Positions 53,839-63,379 of a stretch of 64,000 nucleotides of DNA are shown piece after piece. Source of the DNA: Bradyrhizobium sp. WSM1743. Lineage in GTDB: Bacteria > Pseudomonadota > Alphaproteobacteria > Rhizobiales > Xanthobacteraceae. A model generated the notes under the pieces. That model did no database searches and had not been told where the DNA came from. It saw nothing but the letters and a program-made list of their open reading frames with translations. Position 1 is the stretch's first letter. Every line of letters starts with the position of its first letter. The stretch spans positions 1-64,000 of the forward strand of contig NZ_AXAZ01000008.1 in the NCBI RefSeq assembly GCF_000473065.1, read 5' to 3'. Made by a program: the position numbers and the translations under genes.

Positions 53839-55473
53839 ATGAAGCTCGGCACCGCCATCGCGGAAATCATGCGGCGCGAGGGGATCGAGATCCTCTGCGG
53901 CTATCCGGTCAACCATCTCATCGAGCATGCGGCGAAGGCCGAGATCCGCCCCGTGATGGTGCGGCAGGAGCGCGTCGGCATCCACATGGCGGATGCGATC
54001 TCGCGGGTGACGTCGGGGCGCAGCATCGGCGCGTTCTGCATGCAGCATGGGCCGGGCGCCGAGAATGCGATGGGCGGCGTCGCGCAGTGCTTTGGCGAAT
54101 CCGTGCCCGTGCTGGTGCTGCCGATGGGCTATCAGCGTAGGCTGTCGCATATCGAGCCGAACTTCAATTCCAGCGAGGCGATGAAGCCGTTTGCGAAATC
54201 GTCCGAGCCGATCATCCTCGCGACCGAGGTCGCCAACATCTTCCGCCGCGCCTTCACGAAACTGAAGAACGGACGCGGCGGGCCGGTCATCGTCGAGATA
54301 CCCTCGGACATGTGGAACGAGGAAGTGCCGGAGCCGCTGCACTACACGCCGGTGCTGCGCACCCGCTACGGCGCCGACCCTGTTCACGTCAAGGAAGCGG
54401 CGGACCTGCTCGTGAATGCAAAGCGGCCGGTAATCTATGCCGGCCAGGGCGTGCATTACGCGCAGGCCTGGCCGCAGCTGAAACGGCTCGCCGAGCGGCT
54501 GGCGATCCCCGTCACCACCAGCTTGGGGGGCAAATCATCGTTCCCGGAAACGCATCCGCTCTCGCTCGGCTCCGGCGGCCTCGCAGTGCCGCGCGCAGTG
54601 CCGAAGTTTCTGAGCGAGGCCGACGTCATCTTCGGCATCGGCTGCTCCTTCACCGAGACCAATTTCGGCATCGCGATGCCGAAGGGCAAGACCATCATTC
54701 ATTCCACGCTCGATCCCAACCACCTCAACAAGGATGTGGAAGCCAAGATCGGCCTCGTCGGCGATGCCGGCCTCGTGCTCGATGCGCTGCTGGAGGAGAT
54801 CGGCAAGTCCGTCACCGCGGATCGTGATGCCTCAGCGGTCGCAGCCGAGATCGCGGCCTCGCACAAGGAGTGGCTGGCGAAATGGATGCCGAAGCTGACC
54901 AGCAACGACGCGCCGCTCAGCCCCTATCGCGTGCTCTGGGACCTGCAGCACACCGTCGACATCCACAACACCATCATCACGCATGATGCCGGCAGCCCGC
55001 GCGACCAGCTCTCGCCGTTCTGGAAGGCGGTCGAGCCGCTCACCTATCTCGGCTGGGGCAAGACGACTCAGCTCGGCTACGGCCTTGGGCTGGCGATGGG
55101 CGCCAAGCTGGCAAAACCCGACAAGCTCTGCATCAACGTCTGGGGCGATGCGGCGATTGGTTTCACCGGCATGGATTTCGAGACCGCAGTGCGCGAGCGC
55201 ATCCCCATCATGTCGGTCCTGCTAAACAACTTCTCGATGGCGATCGAGTTGAAGGTGATGCCGGTCTCGACCGAAAAGTATCGCTCGACCGACATTTCCG
55301 GCGACTACGCCGCGATGGCGCGCGCCTTCGGCGGCTATGGCGAGCGGGTGGAGAGGCCGGAGGACATCGTGCCCGCGATCAAGCGGGGCATCCAGAAGAC
55401 AAGGGAAGGCGTGCCGGTGCTGCTGGAGTTCATCACCAGCAAGGAGACCGAGGTGTCGCGGCCCGGCACGTGA
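53839..55473 (+). CDS. Thiamine-pyrophosphate-dependent enzyme of the acetolactate synthase family
   Basis: A 544-residue protein starting MKLGTAIAEIMRREGIEILC. The N-terminal PYR domain holds the catalytic Glu in MVRQERVGIHMADAISRVT, the central domain is Rossmann-like (VIYAGQGVHYAQAWPQLKRL), and the C-terminal PP domain has GDAAIGFTGMDFETAVRERI and LLNNFSMAIE for Mg2+ and diphosphate. The order and size match large-subunit acetolactate synthases, glyoxylate carboligases and oxalyl-CoA decarboxylases; residues needed to tell these apart are not diagnostic to me by eye. No regulatory small subunit is adjacent, so it is probably not the biosynthetic ilvB. Confidence 0.85.
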   Translation: MKLGTAIAEIMRREGIEILCGYPVNHLIEHAAKAEIRPVMVRQERVGIHMADAISRVTSGRSIGAFCMQHGPGAENAMGGVAQCFGESVPVLVLPMGYQRRLSHIEPNFNSSEAMKPFAKSSEPIILATEVANIFRRAFTKLKNGRGGPVIVEIPSDMWNEEVPEPLHYTPVLRTRYGADPVHVKEAADLLVNAKRPVIYAGQGVHYAQAWPQLKRLAERLAIPVTTSLGGKSSFPETHPLSLGSGGLAVPRAVPKFLSEADVIFGIGCSFTETNFGIAMPKGKTIIHSTLDPNHLNKDVEAKIGLVGDAGLVLDALLEEIGKSVTADRDASAVAAEIAASHKEWLAKWMPKLTSNDAPLSPYRVLWDLQHTVDIHNTIITHDAGSPRDQLSPFWKAVEPLTYLGWGKTTQLGYGLGLAMGAKLAKPDKLCINVWGDAAIGFTGMDFETAVRERIPIMSVLLNNFSMAIELKVMPVSTEKYRSTDISGDYAAMARAFGGYGERVERPEDIVPAIKRGIQKTREGVPVLLEFITSKETEVSRPGT

Positions 55474-55527
55474 GGCGGGCCGCCGTTGAGCATGGAAATA
55501 TCAAGCCCGACTGGTTGCGCCGCAGTC

Positions 55528-55900
55528 CACCTCTCCCCGACGGGGAGAGGTCGGATTGCTATGGCGCGCAATTGCGCGCCTGAGCAATCCGGGTGAGGGG
55601 GCCGCAGCATTCAGTGAGAGCGTAACCCCTCACCCGGACCGCATCTTCGATGCGATCCGACCTCTCCCTTCGGGAGACAAGGCTATCGCATATGACTTGT
55701 TGCGGCGGCCTGCGCGCACGCCTCATCCTTCGAGACGGCGCTTACGCGCCTCCTCAGGATGAGGCTAATCAGCGTTAGTGCCCTTTGAAACTGCAGTCAC
55801 GCACTCCGTCCTCATCCTGAGGAGCCCGCCTAAAGCGGGCGTCTCGAAGGATGGCCGCAGGGAAAAGCTCGCATATGCCATAGCCCTGCTTCGGGAGAGG
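55528..55900. repeat. Palindromic intergenic repeat (CCTCTCCCG type), copy 4, interrupted
   Basis: The left hairpin CCACCTCTCCCCGACGGGGA and inner parts (GGATTGCTATGGCGCGCAA, GGGTGAGGGGGCC) resemble the other copies. The right hairpin CCTCTCCC-TTC-GGGAGAGG is split by the element at 55678-55889; joining the sequence across it restores the perfect hairpin. Confidence 0.75.
55678..55889. mobile_element. 212-bp palindromic MITE-like element flanked by a 9-bp direct repeat
   Basis: The flanks are TTCGGGAGA at 55669-55677 and again at 55890-55898. The insert starts CAAGGCTATCGCATATGAC and its far end, read in reverse complement, is GCAGGGCTATGGCATATGCG. Further in, CATCCTTCGAGACG and CTCCTCAGGATGAGG occur in both arms, so nearly the whole element is an imperfect inverted repeat. 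No ORF inside. Removal of the insert and one flank copy rebuilds the interrupted host hairpin. Confidence 0.65.
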
Positions 55901-56040
55901 TGATCCCCGCCGCTGGCTTCATCGCTTCCATCATGTTCATCTCAGTTCGGTGCTGCGGCTTCCGGCGCTGGCTCCGGCCGCGGAAGATGTGATAATCCGG
56001 CCCCGTGCCGCGCGTGTCGCTGCATCAGGCCGGATCAGGA

Positions 56041-58536
56041 ATGACGACCCCTTCCAACGAAATCGACGAGCTCAGGCGGCAATTGCAATCGGCTGCGGCC
56101 GAGAATGCGCAGCTGCGCAGCAGGCTTGCGATTGCGCGGGATCGCCAGAGCGCAAGCGCCGAGATTCTGCGCACCATCGCGGCCTCGCCCTCTGACGCCC
56201 GGCCGGTCTTTGCGGCGATCGCGTCCAGCTCGAAGCACCTGCTCGGCGGCTTCTCCGCTACCGTGCTCCAGTTCATCGGTGACGAGCTGCACCTCGTGGC
56301 GTTTACGCCGACCAGCCCGGAGGCGGACGAAGGGCTGAAGGCAGCGTTCCCGCGCAAGATCGCGGACTTCCCAACCTTTACCCTCGTGCGCGGCGGCGAG
56401 ACGATTGAGTTTCCCGACACCGAGGCCCCCGACGTTCCGGAGCTGAACCGCAAGCTGGCGCGGCTGCGCGGCTTCCGCAGCGTGCTGTTCATGCCGCTGA
56501 TGAACCGGGGCATGCCGGTCGGCATGATCAGCGTCACGCGCGCCGAGCCCGGCGCGTTCGCGCCCGACCTCGTAGAGCTGCTCCAGACCTTTGCCGACCA
56601 GGCCGTGATCGCGATCGAGAACGCGCGACTGTTCAACGAGACGAAAGAGGCGCTCGAACGCCAGACCGCGACGGCCGACATCCTGAAGGTGATGGCGGCC
56701 TCCCCGTCCGACGTGCAGCCGGTGTTCGAGGCCATCGCCACCAACGCCAACCGGCTGATCGGCGGCTTCTCCACCGCGGTGCTCCGCTATGTCGACGGTG
56801 CCGCGCATCTTGCGGCATTCACGCCGACCGATCCGGTCGGCGATCGCGTGCTCCAGGCTTCCTTTCCGGTGCCGTTCGCACAATTCCCGCCCTACCAGCT
56901 CGTTGCCAATGGTGCCGCCGCGCAACTGCCCGACACCGAGCTCGAGCCGGCCGCGCGCGACATCGCGCGTGCGCGGGGCTATCGCAGCATGCTGTTCACG
57001 CCATTGATGAGCGAGGGCGAGACTATCGGCATCATCATCGCCACGCGCCGCGCGACCGGCCACTTCGCCGAGCATCATGTGCGGCTGCTGCAGACCTTCG
57101 CCGACCAGGCGGTGATCGCGATCAAGAATGTCAGCCTGTTCAACGCGACCAGGGAAGCACTGGAACGTCAGACCGCGACCGCCGACATCCTCAAGGTGAT
57201 CGCGGCCTCGCCATCGGATGTCACACCGGTGTTCCAGGCGATCTCCGACAGCGCCAAGTCGCTGATCGGCGGGCACTCCTCGACCGTCACCCGCGTCGTC
57301 GACGACGTGCTGCATCTGGCCGCCTTCACCACCGACAATGAGGCCGGCAATGCGGATCTGCTCAGCTCATTCCCGACGCCGCTATCTTCGTCAGGCATTC
57401 ACAGCCGCGTGGCAAGGAGCGGGCGATATGCCTTCCGCAGCGATATGCAGAGCGAGCCTGATCTCACCGAGGCCATGAAGGAGCTGGCGCGCACACGCGG
57501 ATATCGCAGCATCCTGGTGGTGCCGATGCTGCGCGATGGCGTTGCGATCGGCACCATCGCCGTCACGCGGCGGGAGCCCGGTCATTTTCCTGACAAGGCG
57601 ATCAACCTGCTCAAGACCTTTGCCGACCAGGCCGTGATCGCGGTCGAGAACACGCGCTTGTTCAACGAGGTGCAGGACCGCACCAGCGAGCTTGCCAAAT
57701 CGCTCGATGATCTGCGCGCAGCGCAAGACCGGTTGATTCAGACCGAGAAACTGGCTTCGCTCGGCCAGCTCACCGCCGGCATCGCCCATGAGATCAAGAA
57801 CCCGCTCAACTTCGTCAACAATTTTGCCTCGCTTTCTGCCGAGCTGACCGAGGAGCTGAACGATGTGCTCGCGCCGGTCCTCCTCGCAGACGATCTCCGC
57901 GCGGAGGTCGACGAGCTCACGGGGCTTCTGAAGGATAATCTACAGAAGGTCGTGCAGCACGGCCGCCGCGCCGATTCCATCGTCAAGAACATGCTGCTGC
58001 ATTCGCGCGAAGGCGGCGGCGAGCACGGGCTGAGCGACATCAACGCGCTGGTCGAGGAAAGCCTCAACCTCGCCTATCACGGCGCACGCGCCGAGAAGCC
58101 GGGATTCCACGTCACGCTGAAGCGCGAGCTCGATCCGGCGGCGGGACAAGCCGAAGTGTTTCCGCAGGAGATCACCCGCGTGCTGCTGAACCTGATCTCG
58201 AACGGCTTTCATGCGGTCACCAGGCGCAAGGCGGATGGCGCCGCCGGCTACGAGCCGACGGTGATCGCCGCGACGCGAGATCGCGGCGACGACGTCGAGA
58301 TCACCATCCGCGACAACGGCACAGGGATTCCGGAGGAGGTGAAGGAGAAGATGTTCAATCCGTTCTTCACCACCAAGCCGGCCGGCGAAGGCACCGGGCT
58401 GGGGCTGTCGATGAGCCACGACATCGTCGTGAAACAGCACGGCGGCACGATCGACGTCGCGACGGAGCCCGGCGCATTCACGGAGTTCACGATCCGGCTG
58501 CCGCGCAGGAGCAGCTTCCCGGACGCAGGCCGCTGA
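56041..58536 (+). CDS. Soluble histidine kinase with three GAF domains
   Basis: The ATG at 56041 (MTTPSNEIDELRRQLQSAAA) starts 831 residues; the frame extends to 56005 without homology. A short N-terminal coiled coil is followed by three GAF domains (about 50-205, 225-380, 395-550). Each begins with the same linker (SPSDVQPVFEAI and variants) and ends with LLQTFADQAVIAIENARLFN or a variant. Then comes a second coiled coil and a kinase domain: GIAHEIKNPLNFVNNF with His583, DNGTGIPEEV and GTGLGLSMSHDIV. No membrane segment. It senses small molecules or light in the cytoplasm; no regulator is adjacent. Confidence 0.9.
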   Translation: MTTPSNEIDELRRQLQSAAAENAQLRSRLAIARDRQSASAEILRTIAASPSDARPVFAAIASSSKHLLGGFSATVLQFIGDELHLVAFTPTSPEADEGLKAAFPRKIADFPTFTLVRGGETIEFPDTEAPDVPELNRKLARLRGFRSVLFMPLMNRGMPVGMISVTRAEPGAFAPDLVELLQTFADQAVIAIENARLFNETKEALERQTATADILKVMAASPSDVQPVFEAIATNANRLIGGFSTAVLRYVDGAAHLAAFTPTDPVGDRVLQASFPVPFAQFPPYQLVANGAAAQLPDTELEPAARDIARARGYRSMLFTPLMSEGETIGIIIATRRATGHFAEHHVRLLQTFADQAVIAIKNVSLFNATREALERQTATADILKVIAASPSDVTPVFQAISDSAKSLIGGHSSTVTRVVDDVLHLAAFTTDNEAGNADLLSSFPTPLSSSGIHSRVARSGRYAFRSDMQSEPDLTEAMKELARTRGYRSILVVPMLRDGVAIGTIAVTRREPGHFPDKAINLLKTFADQAVIAVENTRLFNEVQDRTSELAKSLDDLRAAQDRLIQTEKLASLGQLTAGIAHEIKNPLNFVNNFASLSAELTEELNDVLAPVLLADDLRAEVDELTGLLKDNLQKVVQHGRRADSIVKNMLLHSREGGGEHGLSDINALVEESLNLAYHGARAEKPGFHVTLKRELDPAAGQAEVFPQEITRVLLNLISNGFHAVTRRKADGAAGYEPTVIAATRDRGDDVEITIRDNGTGIPEEVKEKMFNPFFTTKPAGEGTGLGLSMSHDIVVKQHGGTIDVATEPGAFTEFTIRLPRRSSFPDAGR

Positions 58537-58539
58537 GCC

Positions 58540-60120
58540 TTACTCGGCCATCTCGACGGGTTGCTGGGCCGAGGGGCCGGCCAGCGGCCGCTCCTCCATC
58601 GCGATCAGGCACAGCGCAGCGATGGTCATCAGCGCGGTGGCGGCGCCGAACACGTAGCGGAACGCGTGCCGCATGTCGTCGGCGGGGATCGCGACGGCGC
58701 CCGCGGCGTGATGCTCGCCGGCGAGCGGGATGTCGGTGCCGAGCGCGATGAGCAGGATCGCTGCGAAGGCCGCGACCGTGAACGAGGACATCAGCGAGCG
58801 GAAGAAGTTCATCGCGCCGGTGATGGTGCCGACTTGCGGACGCGCGACCGAATTCTGCAGCGAGACCACGCACACCGGGAAGGTGGTGCCGAGCCCGAGC
58901 GCGAACGCGGCCATCAGCAACAGCAGGCCCCAGAGCGGCAAGGTGGTAACCGTGAGCCCGAATCCGCACAGTGCGGCCCAGGACGTGCCGATGATGGCGA
59001 CGCGCTTGTAGTGCTTGGCCCGCGCCATGGTGCGGCCGGCAATTGCCGCGCCGCAGGTCGAGACCGCCGCGAGCGGGATCAGCGCAAGGCCCGCCTCGCT
59101 GGCGGTGAGATGATAGACCTGCTCGTAATAGAGCGGCAGCTGCACGGTGAGGCCGGTGATCGCCCCAAGGCCGCAGCCGCCGGCCGTCAGCGCGAAAGGC
59201 GCCACCGATCCCGTCAGCAACGGCAGTGGCAGGAACGGCTCGTCGGCCCGCCGGGCGTGCCACACGAAGGTCATCGCGAGCGCGACGGCGCCGCCGACCA
59301 TCGCAAGCACGGTCGGCGACAGCCAGGCATAGCGCGTGCCGCCCCAGGTCAGCACCAGCATGAAGACGACGGCGGAGGCCATCAGCAGAACGCCGCCGAG
59401 CCAATCGACCTTGCGCTTGCGGTGGAACACCGGGATCTTGCTCATCTTGGGCAGCAGCAGTGCAAGCGCTGCGGCCGCAAGCGGCAGGTTGATCCAGAAA
59501 ATCATCGACCAGTGCAGATGCTCGGCGAACACGCCGCCGATGACCGGACCGAGGATGCCGCCGACCATCCAGACGCTGGAGAAATAGGCCTGGTATTGCC
59601 CGCGCTCGCGCGGGCTGACGACGTCGGAGATCACGGTCTGCACCACCGGCATGATGCCGCCGCCGCCGAGGCCCTGAAGCCCGCGCGCCAGGATCAGCAT
59701 CGGCAGGTTCGGCGCGATCGCGCACAGCACCGAGCCCGCCACGAACAGGCTGAGCGAGATGATGATCATGACGCGGCGGCCATAGATGTCGCTGAGCGTG
59801 CCGAACACCGGCGCGACGGCGGTCGAGGCGAGCAGATAGGCGGTGATCACCCAGGAGAGACTGGAGACGTCCTGGAACTGGCGTCCGATGGTCGGCAGCG
59901 CGGTCGCCACGATGGTCTGATCGAGCGCTGCCAGGAACATGGTCAGCATCAGGCTGATGACGATGGTGCGGACCTCGTCGGAGCTCAGCGGCACCGGCGG
60001 CGCAATGGACGGCGCGTCATCGACGCTCAGCACCTCGCTGGGAAGGCGCGACAGCTCCTCGGCGATGTCGTCAGGCAACGTCTGGCCGTCGGCAGCGCTC
60101 TGCCGTTCGAACTTGTTCAT
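58540..60120 (-). CDS. DHA2-family multidrug efflux MFS transporter
   Basis: A 526-residue protein with 14 predicted membrane segments starting after about residue 50 (MFLAALDQTIVATALPTIGR is the first, the hallmark of the EmrB/QacA 14-segment group). Motif A lies in the first loop (FGTLSDIYGRRVMIIISLSL), and GGGIMPVVQTVISDVVSPRE and GPVIGGVFAEHLHW are motif-C-like segments of TM5. It should export drugs or metabolites in exchange for protons. The gene ends convergently four bases from the GAF kinase stop and has no adjacent EmrA or TetR gene. Confidence 0.92.
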   Translation of the reverse strand: MNKFERQSAADGQTLPDDIAEELSRLPSEVLSVDDAPSIAPPVPLSSDEVRTIVISLMLTMFLAALDQTIVATALPTIGRQFQDVSSLSWVITAYLLASTAVAPVFGTLSDIYGRRVMIIISLSLFVAGSVLCAIAPNLPMLILARGLQGLGGGGIMPVVQTVISDVVSPRERGQYQAYFSSVWMVGGILGPVIGGVFAEHLHWSMIFWINLPLAAAALALLLPKMSKIPVFHRKRKVDWLGGVLLMASAVVFMLVLTWGGTRYAWLSPTVLAMVGGAVALAMTFVWHARRADEPFLPLPLLTGSVAPFALTAGGCGLGAITGLTVQLPLYYEQVYHLTASEAGLALIPLAAVSTCGAAIAGRTMARAKHYKRVAIIGTSWAALCGFGLTVTTLPLWGLLLLMAAFALGLGTTFPVCVVSLQNSVARPQVGTITGAMNFFRSLMSSFTVAAFAAILLIALGTDIPLAGEHHAAGAVAIPADDMRHAFRYVFGAATALMTIAALCLIAMEERPLAGPSAQQPVEMAE

Positions 60121-60276
60121 CTCGATCGGACGTCATGTGGCGGCGCAACGCCGCGAAGGATTCGTTCTATGCAGCCCAATGTAGACAGCAAAGCTTTTCC
60201 CAGGCAGGCACCGCGGCGCATGGGTGCATCCCGCCCCGGGGCCATCCCGAAGACGTGATCCGGATCGCGCGGCGGA

Positions 60277-60792
60277 TCAGTCCTTCGGGCGTCGCTTCAG
60301 ACGAGCCCGTTTCGGCAACACGGCCGGCCATTGCACGATGTGGTCCTCGAGCTCCTCGTCCGGGACCTCCTCCTCGCTGCCCTCCACCCGGCCGCGCACG
60401 GAGACGCCGGCTTCGTGGACGGTGTTGGGATCACCGGACACCAGCGGATGCCACCAATAGAGGTCGCGCCCTTCGGCGACGAGCTTGTAGCCGCAGCTCG
60501 GCGGCAGCCAGTTCAGGGTGCGGACATTGGCCGGGGTCAGGCGGACGCAATCCGGAACCTTGTCGGAACGATTCGGATAGTCCTTGCAGGCGCAGCTGGC
60601 GCCATCGAGCAGCTTGCAGCCGATATGGGTGAAGTAGATCTGCCCGGTGTCCTCGTCCTCGAGCTTGTTCAGGCAGCAGCGGCCGCAGCCGTCGCACAGG
60701 CTCTCCCATTCGTCCCCAGACATCTCTTCCAACGTCTTGGTTTTCCAGAAGAATCCTTCCTGGCCGGAAGGTCGTTTGGGAGCTGCGGTCAT
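60277..60792 (-). CDS. YcgN-like (UPF0260) cysteine-cluster protein
   Basis: The ATG at 60792 ([20 protein letters not shown]) gives 171 residues; the longer frame to 60897 adds nothing typical. The family features are [38 protein letters not shown] and [18 protein letters not shown] with at least eight Cys residues that probably hold an iron-sulfur or zinc cluster, then ESGYKL-like [18 protein letters not shown]. The biological role of YcgN is not established. The gene is divergent from pbp1A. Confidence 0.9.
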   Translation of the reverse strand: MTAAPKRPSGQEGFFWKTKTLEEMSGDEWESLCDGCGRCCLNKLEDEDTGQIYFTHIGCKLLDGASCACKDYPNRSDKVPDCVRLTPANVRTLNWLPPSCGYKLVAEGRDLYWWHPLVSGDPNTVHEAGVSVRGRVEGSEEEVPDEELEDHIVQWPAVLPKRARLKRRPKD

Positions 60793-61084
60793 ACGCCTCA
60801 ACAACAATTCGAAAGAGCTACGGCAACGCCATCTAGGGCGCGCGGCGGCAAGGGTGCAAGCAAGGCCCCTTTGAAGCCCGTAATGAACCGGGGTCAATTA
60901 GGCCTGTTGTTCAAAATCCCAAGCGTGACCATTGGTTTATGGGCCCCGCTCGGCTAGAAGGAACAGCAAGTCCCTCGGATGCTGGCCGGGCGCCTTGGGT
61001 TTGCCGCAACATTCCCGCAAGACGTCTCGGTGCCGCCCCGGCCGGGTGCTTGAACGCTTTGGAAGCAAGCCTCAAGGGTTCTAG

Positions 61085-63370
61085 GTGCGCCAGATCATAC
61101 CACCGCATTGGAAGCAGAGGGTCCGGAATTTCTTCCTCGACCTCGATGCGCGCATCGACTCCTCGCTGTTCTCCTCGGCCAAGGGCATCCGCGAGCTCTA
61201 CGAGCGCTACTCGACCTTCATGGACCGCTTCTATGTCGGGCGCTGGAAGCGCTGGGTGTTCGTCGAGCCGCTGTCGGAGGCCGCAACCCTCGGGCTCGGC
61301 GGCCTGGTCGTGATGCTCACGCTCGCCATTCCCGCCTTCCGCGAGACCGCGGACGAGGACTGGCTGAAGAAGTCCGACCTCGCGGTGACGTTCCTTGACC
61401 GCTACGGCAACCCGATCGGTAGCCGCGGCATCAAGCACAACGACTCGATCCCGCTGGAAGATTTTCCCGATGTCCTGATCAAGGCGACGCTGGCGACCGA
61501 GGACCGCCGCTTTTACGAGCATTTCGGCATCGACATCGCCGGCACCGCGCGCGCGCTCGTCACCAACGCGCAGGCCGGCGGCGTGCGCCAGGGCGGCTCC
61601 TCGATCACCCAGCAGCTCGCCAAGAACCTGTTCCTGAGCAACGAGCGCACCATCGAGCGCAAGGTCAACGAAGCCTTCCTCGCGATCTGGCTGGAATGGC
61701 GCCTGACCAAGAACGAGATCCTCAAGCTCTATCTCGACCGCGCCTATATGGGCGGCGGCACTTTTGGCGTCGACGGCGCTGCGCATTTCTACTTCAACAA
61801 GTCCGCGCGCGACGTGACGCTGGCGGAAGCGGCGATGCTCGCCGGCCTGTTCAAGGCGCCGACGAAGTACGCGCCTCACATCAACCTGCCCGCCGCCCGC
61901 GCCCGCGCCAACGTCGTGCTCGACAACCTCGTCGATGCCGGCTTCATGACCGAGGGCCAGGTGTTCGGCGCCCGCCGCAACCCGGCCTTCGCCGTCGACC
62001 GCCGCGACGAAGCATCGCCGAACTATTATCTCGACTACGCCTTCGACGAGATGCGCAAGCTGGTCGACACTTTCCCGAAGTCGTACACCGAGCGCGTCTT
62101 CGTGGTGCGGCTTGCGATCGACACCAACGTGCAGAAGGCGGCGGAAGACGCAATCGAGAACCAGCTGCGCCAGTTCGGCCGCGACTATCACGCGACGCAG
62201 GCGGCGACCGTCGTCGCCGATCTCGACGGCGGCATCCGCGCCATGGTCGGCGGCCGCGACTATGGCGCCAGCCAATTCAACCGCGCCACCGACGCCTATC
62301 GCCAGCCCGGCTCGTCGTTCAAGCCCTACGTCTACACCACGGCCCTCCTGAACGGTTACACGCCGAACTCGGTCGTGGTCGACGGCCCGGTCTGCATCGG
62401 CAATTGGTGCCCGCAGAATTATGGCCATTCCTATTCCGGCTCGGTAACGCTGACACAGGCGATCACGCGCTCGATCAACGTCGTGCCGGTGAAGCTGTCG
62501 ATCGAGATCGGCCGGCGGGAGCAGCCGAAGGCACCGAACCCGGCTAAAGTCGGCCGCGCCAAGATCGTCGAGGTCGCGCGCCGTTTCGGCATCAAGGCGC
62601 CGCTGCCCGATACGCCGTCGCTGCCGATCGGCTCGGACGAAGTCACCGTGCTCGAGCACGCCGTCGCCTACGCGACCTTCCCCAACCGCGGCAAGTCGGT
62701 GACGCCGCATGCGGTGCTGGAGGTGCGCACCGGCGCCGGCGATCTGGTCTGGCGCTGGGACCGCGACGGGCCAAAGCCGAAGCAAGCCATTCCGCCGAAC
62801 ATCGCCGCCGACATGGCGGGCATGATGAGCCACGTCGTCAGCGAGGGCACGGCGCGCCGCGCTGCGCTGGACGGCATTCCGACCGCGGGCAAGACCGGCA
62901 CGACCAATGCGTATCGCGACGCCTGGTTCGTCGGCTACACCGGCAATTTCACCTGCGCGGTGTGGTACGGCAACGACGACTATTCGCCGACCAACCGCAT
63001 GACCGGCGGCTCACTGCCGGCGCAGACCTGGCACGACATCATGGTCGCCGCGCATCAGGGCGTCGAGGTCCGGGAGATCCCCGGCATCGGCATGGGCCAG
63101 AAGCTGCCGCCGCAGCCGATGGCCGCGCACGCCAGCGCGGCGCCGAAGGTGCTGGAGACCAAGCCCGGCCCGCCGCCGGTCTTGACCAAGCGCGGCGCCG
63201 ACATCCTGGTGCGCGTAGAGAAGCTGCTCGATGATGCGGCCAAGGCTGCGAACAAATCGACGGCAAATGAGGGCAAGCCGGCCAAGCCGTCCTCGTCGAC
63301 GAGCGCGCTCGCCTTCCCGCAGAACTATGCGGAAGAGAATGCCAACGCCTCCGCCCCGCGCAAGAACTGA
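61085..63370 (+). CDS. mrcA: Penicillin-binding protein 1A (bifunctional transglycosylase/transpeptidase)
   Basis: A GTG at 61085 starts MRQIIPPHWKQRVRNFFLDL; the length is 761 residues. The cytoplasmic front is followed by a membrane anchor (about 66-84, LGLGGLVVMLTLAIPAF), a GT51 transglycosylase domain (about 95-285; catalytic Glu139 in LATEDRRFYEHFG, then GGSSITQQLAKNLFLS) and a transpeptidase domain with Ser410 in PGSSFKPY and KTGTT (about 607-611). The C-terminal tail is Pro/Ala/Ser-rich. It polymerises and cross-links peptidoglycan in the periplasm. Ten bases separate it from the DUF1214 gene. Confidence 0.95.
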   Translation: MRQIIPPHWKQRVRNFFLDLDARIDSSLFSSAKGIRELYERYSTFMDRFYVGRWKRWVFVEPLSEAATLGLGGLVVMLTLAIPAFRETADEDWLKKSDLAVTFLDRYGNPIGSRGIKHNDSIPLEDFPDVLIKATLATEDRRFYEHFGIDIAGTARALVTNAQAGGVRQGGSSITQQLAKNLFLSNERTIERKVNEAFLAIWLEWRLTKNEILKLYLDRAYMGGGTFGVDGAAHFYFNKSARDVTLAEAAMLAGLFKAPTKYAPHINLPAARARANVVLDNLVDAGFMTEGQVFGARRNPAFAVDRRDEASPNYYLDYAFDEMRKLVDTFPKSYTERVFVVRLAIDTNVQKAAEDAIENQLRQFGRDYHATQAATVVADLDGGIRAMVGGRDYGASQFNRATDAYRQPGSSFKPYVYTTALLNGYTPNSVVVDGPVCIGNWCPQNYGHSYSGSVTLTQAITRSINVVPVKLSIEIGRREQPKAPNPAKVGRAKIVEVARRFGIKAPLPDTPSLPIGSDEVTVLEHAVAYATFPNRGKSVTPHAVLEVRTGAGDLVWRWDRDGPKPKQAIPPNIAADMAGMMSHVVSEGTARRAALDGIPTAGKTGTTNAYRDAWFVGYTGNFTCAVWYGNDDYSPTNRMTGGSLPAQTWHDIMVAAHQGVEVREIPGIGMGQKLPPQPMAAHASAAPKVLETKPGPPPVLTKRGADILVRVEKLLDDAAKAANKSTANEGKPAKPSSSTSALAFPQNYAEENANASAPRKN

Positions 63371-63379
63371 TCGAAACCC

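Noticed and set aside
60911..62833. 640-residue reading frame on the minus strand
   Set aside because: It is the antisense shadow of penicillin-binding protein 1A; the composition is His/Asp/Arg-rich and it contains no motif.
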